Shown: one piece after another, positions 57,815 through 64,000 of the stretch
Layout: each line of letters opens with the position of its first letter
Position numbering within the stretch: the first letter of the stretch is position 1
Source: a virus
IMG/VR virus record: IMGVR_UViG_3300044641_003548
Location: 1 to 64,000 of that record
Length of the DNA: 64,000 nt
Direction: 5' to 3' (one strand)
Notes under the pieces: model-generated
The model's database searches: none
What the model was told of the DNA's origin: nothing
What the model saw: only the letters and a program-made list of their open reading frames with translations
Position numbers and translations under genes: made by a program

Positions 57815-58368
57815 TGCGTGACTTAATTACTTTACTTGAGGATAAGAGTAAACCCCAAGACATAGAAATCATTCCACTAAACTTTACTGAAGGTGAACTT
57901 GCACCTGTTCTTAGTAAAGATACAATAGAACTTCACTATGACAAACTAGCTAAAGGTTATGCTGAACGCTATAACAAGGGTGAGGGTGATAAGGATTTTA
58001 ACTATGCAGGTGCATTTTTACATAATACATTATTCCCTCAGTTCCGTGAAGTGAGAAATAAAAATAATCCCAATGGTCCTATGATGGGCTTTATTAACAA
58101 ACATTTTGGCTCATACGAATCAATGAAGGATCAGTTTGAAACTGAAGCAATGAAGATTCAAGGTAGTGGTTGGGTATACTTAGCAACTGATGGTAAGATT
58201 AAAACTATCAAGAACCATGAAGTACGCAATGACATACTGTTGTTAGTTGATTGGTGGGAACATGCCTGGATATTAGACTATGGTTCTGACAAAAAGAAAT
58301 ATTTGAAAGAACAGTGGAAGATTATTAACTGGAATGTAATCAATACACGTTGGGGTAAGAGTCTATGA
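57814..58368 (+). CDS. Fe/Mn superoxide dismutase with capsid-targeting-like leader
   Basis: A 184-residue SOD. Metal ligands are all visible: His41 ('IELHYDKLAKGY'), His70 ('AFLHNTLFPQF'), Asp146 and His150 ('VDWWEHAWILDY'). 'INKHFGSYESMKDQF' and 'GSGWVYLATDGK' complete the fold. It converts superoxide to peroxide and oxygen. The N-terminus 'MRDLITLLEDKSKPQ' extends past the usual start and has an L-L-E site like its neighbours, suggesting packaging in the head. Metal preference cannot be told by eye. Confidence 0.92.
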   Translation: MRDLITLLEDKSKPQDIEIIPLNFTEGELAPVLSKDTIELHYDKLAKGYAERYNKGEGDKDFNYAGAFLHNTLFPQFREVRNKNNPNGPMMGFINKHFGSYESMKDQFETEAMKIQGSGWVYLATDGKIKTIKNHEVRNDILLLVDWWEHAWILDYGSDKKKYLKEQWKIINWNVINTRWGKSL

Positions 58369-58547
58369 ACTTAGACGAACTTAAAAGACTTGCTGGTGTA
58401 AATGATTATAGAGGAAAACCTACATCTTCTATTCCTATAGACCGTAGTAAGATTACTGCAAAGCCGGGCACTGATGAATGGTTCAAATCAATGTTCCCCG
58501 TTAATGATTTACATATGCCAGCAGGATTTAGAGGACGTAAGAAATGA
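58365..58547 (+). CDS. Small operon protein (60 aa)
   Basis: Begins 'MNLDELKRLAGVNDYRGKPT', an N-terminal pattern common in phage proteins of this kind, and has a basic C-terminus ('FRGRKK'). It is ATGA-coupled to both neighbours. It may be a small head-associated protein; the leader lacks the (L/I)xE site. Confidence 0.65.
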   Translation: MNLDELKRLAGVNDYRGKPTSSIPIDRSKITAKPGTDEWFKSMFPVNDLHMPAGFRGRKK

Positions 58548-59098
58548 GAGCCACTGAGTTTATCACAGAAGCCAAAGTAAGTGTTAAGGATCAAATCATC
58601 AATGCTGTTAAGCGTGATGGTGGCAGACCAGAAGAATACTTTGTTCGCTTTACTGACATTGACCAGTTAGGCTTTAGTGCTAAACAAAAGTTTGGACGTA
58701 GTGTTGACATTGACCATCCAGACTATTATCCAGATTATATTGGTGCAGGCAAGGGTAATCCTGCATTGTGGTTCTATCCATTAAAAACTTATATAAATGA
58801 TAATGACTTGTATGCTATGGAAAAGCCTTATGTTTGGTTAGTTAGATTAAAACCAAATGCATGGTTACAACCAGTTGATAGAAATACAACTGATAAACAA
58901 GAAGCACCACAAGGTAAAGAACGTGTGGGAATGATGAAAAATATCAGACCTTTCCCGGCTGCAATTTTCTTTAAGCATGGATTCGATGTAGTAGGTAAAT
59001 TCTATGACTATGGTAGTCAACATAAACGTCATGGAGAAGTTAAAGGTCCGTCAAAGGGTAAACCAAGTTTCTTTGATAGAGTTAGGGGTTATACATGA
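58544..59098 (+). CDS. Unknown protein with capsid-targeting-like leader (184 aa)
   Basis: Leader 'MRATEFITEAKV' with an I-T-E site. The body is mixed alpha/beta with 'GNPALWFYPLKTYINDNDLY' and 'KPYVWLVRLKPNAWL', and a basic C-terminus ('HKRHGEVKGPSKGKP'). A distant ART-like fold is possible but not supported by a clear motif. Operon overlap on both sides. Confidence 0.65.
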   Translation: MRATEFITEAKVSVKDQIINAVKRDGGRPEEYFVRFTDIDQLGFSAKQKFGRSVDIDHPDYYPDYIGAGKGNPALWFYPLKTYINDNDLYAMEKPYVWLVRLKPNAWLQPVDRNTTDKQEAPQGKERVGMMKNIRPFPAAIFFKHGFDVVGKFYDYGSQHKRHGEVKGPSKGKPSFFDRVRGYT

Positions 59099-60102
59099 GA
59101 GCTAATGAATTTATAATAGAACGCAAAAAATCTAGAAAAAAATCTAAAAGAATTCGCAGAACAGGAGGATATTATTTTCCTGGTTATGGCTACTACGGAG
59201 GTAGTGGAGAATCCGGTGAAGGCGGAGGTGATGGTGGCGGCGGAGAATCAAGGTCAAGTGTGGCGGAAGGCTATTCAAACACTACATTTAATGTTGACCG
59301 TAGAAAATTAAATGTACCGGCTCTTATACAAAAGGGTGCGATATTAGTTACTCATCCTCACGGTGAACAAGGTTGGGAAACTGATGATAAAGAAGACTGG
59401 GCTTTTAGTTTACTATCATTATATAATGTTCTTCAAGGTGGATGGCCTAGTGAAGCTAAAAAGTATCTCAAACCTCAAAGCTATAAACGAGCAGAACAAC
59501 AAATTAACTCTAGTGCGCCAAATCTAGGATCTGACAAATTAGTATATGATGGAAAATATAATCAAATACTGTGGAGCATTAAAAAGCTAGGCATACCAGA
59601 CAATGTAGCATTTCTAGATAAAGGTCAGCAAGGTGTCACAGAAGGCACACTAAGTGTAGACGTACCTAATGAGGATTGGTTACAAAGCAAGATTGACTAT
59701 GCTAAAAAGCAAGGACGCAATAGTTATGGTGTACCATATATGGGCAGTACTACAGCTTCAGTAAGAGGAACACCACCAAGAGTACGTGTAATGCGTTTGG
59801 CATCATTGCCGGGTATGCGCCATGAACAAACTAATGTCCGTAAAGCTGACTTAAAGTGGTTGATGGATTATATGGAAAAGACTGGTAAATTACCACCCAT
59901 GTCACACAGTCCCGATCACGAATATCTTCCATACATCATGGTTGCCTACAACGGTGAAGCATGGGTCAACGAAGGCAATCATCGTATCATGGCTGCATAC
60001 AGATTAAACTGGCAAGATATGCCTATTGAAATACGTTACTTTGACGGTGGTGAAAGAATCAAAGACGGGCCAATGTATCCGGGAAAGATTGGTTTAAGTT
60101 AA
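59095..60102 (+). CDS. ParB-like/'EGNHR' protein with capsid-targeting-like leader (335 aa)
   Basis: Leader 'MRANEFIIERKK' (I-I-E site) followed by a basic patch and a Gly-rich stretch (about residues 25-52). The C-terminal 100 residues contain 'YIMVAYNGEAWVNEGNHRIM', a ParB/sulfiredoxin-like G-x-H-R signature. 'SSVAEGYSNTTF' and 'QQGVTEGTLSV' are two copies of a short linker seen in phage proteins. Last gene of the + operon, convergent with the epimerase gene (4-base overlap). Confidence 0.65.
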   Translation: MRANEFIIERKKSRKKSKRIRRTGGYYFPGYGYYGGSGESGEGGGDGGGGESRSSVAEGYSNTTFNVDRRKLNVPALIQKGAILVTHPHGEQGWETDDKEDWAFSLLSLYNVLQGGWPSEAKKYLKPQSYKRAEQQINSSAPNLGSDKLVYDGKYNQILWSIKKLGIPDNVAFLDKGQQGVTEGTLSVDVPNEDWLQSKIDYAKKQGRNSYGVPYMGSTTASVRGTPPRVRVMRLASLPGMRHEQTNVRKADLKWLMDYMEKTGKLPPMSHSPDHEYLPYIMVAYNGEAWVNEGNHRIMAAYRLNWQDMPIEIRYFDGGERIKDGPMYPGKIGLS

Positions 60103-60929
60103 ACCTTAAGTAACTCATCCATCGTATACAAGTTACGCATATAGGGCGATACATTTTTTAGTACACTACTAGCAATGTCGCCCTTTCTTCTTGGCCCGTA
60201 TTTTATATTAAAGCTAACATTATTGACTTTTTGAAATTCATCAACAATTTCTTTAACAGTCCATCCTACTCCGTGCCCAAGTGATTCAACACTATTGCTA
60301 GGTTTTTCAATTGCTTGCATTAATGCGTCACATATTTCATTGACATGTACATAGTCACGTACACAGGTACCATCATCACTCACATCATAGTCATTACCAA
60401 ATATAGTAAACTCACCACTCTCACGTGCCTTCATTAAGTTATACATTAACCCATCGGGGTTAGTGGGAGATACGACGGTGCTTCCAATAACATTATAAAA
60501 TCTAAAGATTGTATATGGTGTTTCTCGATGGTTTGTACAATATTCTCTAACTACATCTTCTGCCGCACGTTTACTAATACCGTATGCGCTATTACAATCT
60601 TGTGCGGCACCTGTACTTGAAAATATAAAGTTCTTTGCTTTTATTCTGTTGATAACATTCATCGTACCATTCAAGTTAGTGATATAATATTTGATTGGTA
60701 TTTGTTCACTCTCGCCAACACGAACTAATGCGGCTAAATGAATAACAGCATCGTATTCAATATCTTCCGGCATTGTAAATTGTCTATTGATATCACATCG
60801 ATAGAATTCATTGAGCGGTGCCTGTGGATCAACAATATCTAATCCATGCACCTCATAGTCATTTGCTAATAGTTTACATAGATGCGATCCTATGTAACCT
60901 GAACAACCTGTTATTAAAACTTTTTTCAT
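60099..60929 (-). CDS. NAD-dependent sugar epimerase/dehydratase (GalE-like)
   Basis: A 276-residue short-chain dehydrogenase. The NAD loop is 'ITGCSGYIGSHLC', the catalytic Tyr-Lys is in 'AYGISKRAAEDV', and 'RFYNVIGS' and 'CVRDYVHVNEICDAL' are typical of UDP-sugar 4-epimerases. It is shorter than GalE (about 338). With the glycosyltransferase next door it may modify sugars for virion or host-surface glycans. Confidence 0.88.
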   Translation of the reverse strand: MKKVLITGCSGYIGSHLCKLLANDYEVHGLDIVDPQAPLNEFYRCDINRQFTMPEDIEYDAVIHLAALVRVGESEQIPIKYYITNLNGTMNVINRIKAKNFIFSSTGAAQDCNSAYGISKRAAEDVVREYCTNHRETPYTIFRFYNVIGSTVVSPTNPDGLMYNLMKARESGEFTIFGNDYDVSDDGTCVRDYVHVNEICDALMQAIEKPSNSVESLGHGVGWTVKEIVDEFQKVNNVSFNIKYGPRRKGDIASSVLKNVSPYMRNLYTMDELLKV

Positions 60930-61447
60930 AATAAATTTAATGCCGGTATACCAAAAATAGAAAATCTTTGTTTATTAAGAATAGGATCAAGCGACATAAT
61001 ACACTTTGTTTCTAGATATTCCATTTCATCCTTACTAAGGTTAACTGTTTCATACCAAAGAACTTGGCAATTACTTTGCCAAATGCCATTAACACCACCA
61101 TGTCCTTTTGAATTTAACCAATTTTCAAAATAGTTAAAACTCGGAACAATAGTATTATTGTTTAAATTAAAAGTTCCTGTTGCTCTTTGCCAATGTTTAC
61201 GAACACGGTCTCTTAGAGTTGAAGTACCAGTTATACCCACATACCATAGCGCATCCTTTTTATATAATCCGTGTTGATTGTCATCATACAAAAAATATAT
61301 CCCGCCTTTAACTTTTATTGAGGAATTATTTACTAACTGATTTAAAGTAAAAATTTGCGGTCCAGGTGACACAATTGACTTATTTAAAACATTAAACGTA
61401 TTTTGAAAGTCAGATGAATTTATAAAATTAGTTATTTTCTGTTGCAT
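60926..61447 (-). CDS. GIY-YIG nuclease-domain protein (173 aa)
   Basis: 'KGGIYFLYDDNQHG' and 'ALWYVGITGTSTLRDRVRKH' carry the GIY...YVG pair and the Arg/His helix; 'DEMEYLETKCIMSLDPILNK' has the Glu and the typical 'PILNK' end. The first 45 residues are a separate extension. It overlaps the glycosyltransferase stop by 20 bases. It may be a homing-type nuclease or a conserved phage GIY-YIG protein. Confidence 0.75.
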   Translation of the reverse strand: MQQKITNFINSSDFQNTFNVLNKSIVSPGPQIFTLNQLVNNSSIKVKGGIYFLYDDNQHGLYKKDALWYVGITGTSTLRDRVRKHWQRATGTFNLNNNTIVPSFNYFENWLNSKGHGGVNGIWQSNCQVLWYETVNLSKDEMEYLETKCIMSLDPILNKQRFSIFGIPALNLL

Positions 61448-62831
61448 CAGTATCTTCGTAAAACAAATTGTTGTAGGGTTGAACTAACCTATCAGCGTTA
61501 TCTTCTTTAACTTCTACCATAGGGTCAATTGGAATATAATTTTTATCTTTAGATAAATGGGTGTGATTATCTGTATAAATTACGTCAAACTTATGCTTGT
61601 TGTTATAAATTGCTCGTAAGTCATTACCTAAACTTATTTGTGTTCTTTTTAAACTCTTTATAAAGGTATCATAGCATACAGATGTTTGTTGATTTATAGA
61701 AGCACTATCACCTTTAACTTGTTTAGGAATAAATGCGTCAAAACATTTCTTCCATTTAGAAAACACTTGACTTTCTAATTCAGAATAATATTCAACTACA
61801 TTGATGTTATACCATTCTTCTGCTTTATCAAAATGCCCGTATAAACTCGTAATAGTATCAACCATAGTTTTTTTATCACAAGTATAATAATAATCACTAT
61901 TGAAATTATTTAACCAACGCATGCCATCTAACGCTACTGTAGGTAATTGTATAGTTTGTTCATGGAATGCCATACCATAACTTTCAACTATACTAGGATT
62001 GAACGCTATTCTAGCACTTGTTATAAAATCAACTTTTGATTGTCCTACAAGACTGTGTTTAATTTCATACTTAACACCTAATGGTTTTAATGCTTCCTCA
62101 AACTTTTTTACGCCATTAGGGCTTGTTAAAACTTTTGCAGGTAAACCTGTTTGTTTTATTAAATCAATAAACAATTCTGGTTTCTTACCTGGTTCCCAAC
62201 GACCAACGAATAATACACCTTCTCTCTTGTTGTTATATTTTTTCAACAACGTTGCTTCTGTCAATGGAATAGGACATTCATACACGTTTGGTCTATTAAA
62301 TTGTTTTGCGTTAAAATCACTCTGAGTAGCAACAAAGATTCCTGAAGTTGTAAGATTTTGCCTCATTAATTCATTTGCTTCATCACAGAAAGGATTACTA
62401 GTGTTAGTAAAAATTTGACTTTCTAGATGTGTATATGCAATTATTTGTATGTTTTCTGACATACCTAATGATATTGCGGTAAAAATACTCTCAGGTGAGT
62501 TACACACAAATATATCATACATATTAGTAGTCATAGCCTTTAGAATTGAATTTCTAAAGTTTAGCATTTTTTCTAAATTATAACTATCAGGTTTAGCAAA
62601 AATGGCGCTGTGCTTTCCATCTTTATATGGGTCATCTGGTGTAATGATATTCACTCCTAATGAGTTTGCAAACTCTTTATAGTGCGGGGTTTTATCAGTA
62701 ATGATATCTACTTTAATTTTATTTTTTGACATCAAGTCGCAAAAACTTCTAGCAAATTGTCCATTGCCACCTGTAGATTTTATATGTTCAGAGTTTATTA
62801 AAAACCCAATTCGTTTATCGTATGTTCTCAT
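61428..62831 (-). CDS. GT-B glycosyltransferase (GT4-like)
   Basis: Start set at ATG 62831, which overlaps the upstream TGA; the longer frame has no support. The 467-residue protein has the GT4 pattern: 'FVGRWEPGKKPELFIDLIKQ' (about residue 220) and 'FNPSIVESYGMAFHEQ' (about 285-300, E-x7-E type). It transfers a sugar from an activated donor; the acceptor is unknown. It lies beside an epimerase, consistent with a glycan pathway. Confidence 0.85.
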   Translation of the reverse strand: MRTYDKRIGFLINSEHIKSTGGNGQFARSFCDLMSKNKIKVDIITDKTPHYKEFANSLGVNIITPDDPYKDGKHSAIFAKPDSYNLEKMLNFRNSILKAMTTNMYDIFVCNSPESIFTAISLGMSENIQIIAYTHLESQIFTNTSNPFCDEANELMRQNLTTSGIFVATQSDFNAKQFNRPNVYECPIPLTEATLLKKYNNKREGVLFVGRWEPGKKPELFIDLIKQTGLPAKVLTSPNGVKKFEEALKPLGVKYEIKHSLVGQSKVDFITSARIAFNPSIVESYGMAFHEQTIQLPTVALDGMRWLNNFNSDYYYTCDKKTMVDTITSLYGHFDKAEEWYNINVVEYYSELESQVFSKWKKCFDAFIPKQVKGDSASINQQTSVCYDTFIKSLKRTQISLGNDLRAIYNNKHKFDVIYTDNHTHLSKDKNYIPIDPMVEVKEDNADRLVQPYNNLFYEDTDATENN

Positions 62832-63001
62832 GTATCTTTTACTGTAGGCACATCTTGCCACTCAGTCCATTCACGCTTTTTAGTAAAACTACCGTTTGTA
62901 GTAGTTCCACTATAGTCTGTAACTTCAAGTTGTGTTCTATATTGTAACACTTTTTCTGGTCCGTCCCAACCGTTTCGGACAAGATATCTTAATTCATACA
63001 T
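62828..63001 (-). CDS. Small unknown protein (57 aa)
   Basis: ATG 63001 to TGA 62828, overlapping the glycosyltransferase start. The product is beta-like with many aromatic and Thr residues ('YELRYLVRNGWDGPEKVLQY', 'KKREWTEWQDVP'). It resembles the next protein in having a Trp-rich beta pattern. Function unknown. Confidence 0.65.
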   Translation of the reverse strand: MYELRYLVRNGWDGPEKVLQYRTQLEVTDYSGTTTNGSFTKKREWTEWQDVPTVKDT

Positions 63002-63005
63002 ATAT

Positions 63006-63224
63006 TTACCTTGTTAGTTTCCACATAATATGGGTATTCTTATCGTGCCATCTATACTCAAATATAGATTCACCTGGCCCAGTAATGATTCTAGTTAATC
63101 GGTATCCATACTTTAACCAAATACGTTCACCTGATATATCACATCTCTTAGGTAACCAAGCAAACTTGTATTCGGTTCCGATCATCCTTTCATAGAAATG
63201 ATCGTATGGCTGTGTTTGCGGCAT
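63006..63224 (-). CDS. Unknown small protein (72 aa)
   Basis: ATG 63224 overlaps the QueE stop (TAATG) and is preferred over an ATG at 63236. The product is Trp/Tyr/Arg-rich ('LPKRCDISGERIWLKYGYRL') with one Cys. The pattern 'W.P.RC.ISG..IW.K..Y.G' recurs in T4-like phages. Function unknown. Confidence 0.65.
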   Translation of the reverse strand: MPQTQPYDHFYERMIGTEYKFAWLPKRCDISGERIWLKYGYRLTRIITGPGESIFEYRWHDKNTHIMWKLTR

Positions 63225-64000
63225 TAAGTTCCCCACTCATTTTTAAAGAGTGGTACTTGTAGTCTGTCGCTATAACGATAACCACGATTCATTGCTTCAA
63301 TAGCAACATTCTTTGCATTTAAGTTATACAATGATTCTACACCACCGCATGGCATGAAGTATACTGGACCTCTAAAACCTCTACCACGAAACTCTTTTAC
63401 TGCTTCATCAGCTTCAATTGCATCTTCTTTTGTGGCAATGACAAACTTAAGATATACAAATCCTATGCTTTCATATTGATGAATAATTTCGGGACAAATT
63501 GCTTCACTCCACTTCTCACCGCTGATACTTAGTTTAGGACTCACACTAAATGTAAGTGCATTCTTTTCTCTGTTAATCTTCCATTTCTGTAGATATATTT
63601 TAAAGTCTTGATTTAGTTCTTGTGTGCCATTAGTTTCAAATGTAATCTCTTTCAATGCTCTCATTTTCTCATGTGACAGTAAGTCAGGATACGCTCTTTG
63701 CCAGCCAAGAAGAGGTTCACCACCTGTAATAACAAGATGTTCATCCATCCAACGACCATGAGGAAGTATATCACAAATGCTGTCAACAATACTATCGGTA
63801 GCGATGACAGGACTAAGATGTTTAAAACGAGGGTCCCAACTTGCGTAACTATCACATCCTGTACTGACAAGCGGTAAGGATTTATAGTCTGTATAATCTT
63901 CTGCTTTAATCGCAATAACATCTCTCTCACTACTCAATTCCCCTTTAGGCATGCCGAATCCACCGCATGTAAAATTGCATCCATATGTTCGTAAGAACAC
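63224..64000 (-). CDS. queE: 7-carboxy-7-deazaguanine synthase (QueE), N-terminus cut by window edge
   Basis: The visible 258 residues contain 'TYGCNFTCGGFGM' and, 36 residues after the second Cys, 'TGCDSYASWD', which matches the CDT-type third-Cys region of QueE. 'VITGGEPLLGWQ' is the radical-SAM GGEP motif, and 'SVSPKLSISGEKW' and 'FMPCGGVE' are QueE-like. It makes the 7-deazaguanine ring from carboxy-tetrahydropterin; in phages the pathway modifies DNA guanines against restriction. The frame runs past the window edge, so other pathway genes may lie there. Confidence 0.85.
   Translation of the reverse strand: MFLRTYGCNFTCGGFGMPKGELSSERDVIAIKAEDYTDYKSLPLVSTGCDSYASWDPRFKHLSPVIATDSIVDSICDILPHGRWMDEHLVITGGEPLLGWQRAYPDLLSHEKMRALKEITFETNGTQELNQDFKIYLQKWKINREKNALTFSVSPKLSISGEKWSEAICPEIIHQYESIGFVYLKFVIATKEDAIEADEAVKEFRGRGFRGPVYFMPCGGVESLYNLNAKNVAIEAMNRGYRYSDRLQVPLFKNEWGT

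Noticed and set aside
1-64000. CRISPR arrays, tRNA genes, transposons
   Set aside because: No regularly spaced direct repeats, cloverleaf-like segments or transposase frames were seen; the repeated elements are promoters or protein repeats. Short tRNAs could still be missed by eye.

Overview
The window looks like about 64 kb of an AT-rich, T4-like (myovirus-type) bacteriophage genome, probably an uncultured phage of a Gram-negative, proteobacteria-like host. Reasons: dense gene packing with ATGA/TAATG overlaps; many small conserved phage-type proteins; repetitive fibre-type structural genes; T4-like late promoter elements (ATAAATA); phage copies of host-type genes (ClpP, ClpX, ClpS, Hsp20, bS21, IF-1, A-type Fe-S carrier, ferredoxin); and an outer-membrane curli secretion system, which only makes sense in a diderm host. 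I saw no rRNA, tRNA, transposase, integrase or CRISPR array. Taxonomy is inferred from content only.

Layout. 1-5171 (-): three long repetitive fibre/appendage genes, the first cut by the window edge. 5215-9635 (-): A-type Fe-S carrier, two SGNH-like proteins, IF-1, small structural and conserved genes, a deoxyribonucleotidase and two holin-like membrane proteins. 9729-18314 (+): an island with CsgF, CsgG, two curlin-like proteins, a FecR-domain protein, a beta-propeller protein, a CHASE2 nucleotide cyclase and a periplasmic D,D-peptidase. 18299-29216 (-): nucleotide metabolism (dCMP deaminase, MazG-like), ferredoxin, cupin, metallophosphoesterase, SWIM protein, HNH protein, many small unknowns and ClpP. 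29313-30299 (+): a Lys/Ala/Pro-rich protein and a degenerate phosphoesterase. 30296-54463 (-): ClpS, Hsp20, bS21, ClpX, envelope proteins, DNA ligase, an array of small genes behind near-identical sigma-70 promoters, sulfotransferase, a third SGNH protein, a 5'-3' exonuclease, a ParB-like protein and UV damage endonuclease. One + gene (45907) interrupts this block. 54541-60102 (+): an overlapping seven-gene operon, five of whose products carry an N-terminal peptide resembling the T4 capsid-targeting sequence with its (L/I)xE protease site. 60099-64000 (-): epimerase, GIY-YIG protein, glycosyltransferase, two small genes and a partial QueE.

Regulation. Two promoter classes are visible. One is an almost invariant TTGACA-N17-TATAAT element ahead of small (probably early) genes. 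The other is a T4-like ATAAATA element ahead of structural, chaperone and putative packaged-protein genes. In several genes of both classes only 5-6 nt separate the -10 element from the ATG, which predicts leaderless mRNAs. One hairpin (5171-5213) would hide a ribosome site in read-through RNA but not in RNA started at the late promoter in its loop.

The most unusual systems are (i) the curli island with its regulator-like FecR and cyclase genes, and (ii) the set of candidate head-packaged, host-injected proteins, including a superoxide dismutase and an ADP-ribosyltransferase-like protein. Functional statements rest on motifs read by eye; no database search was run.
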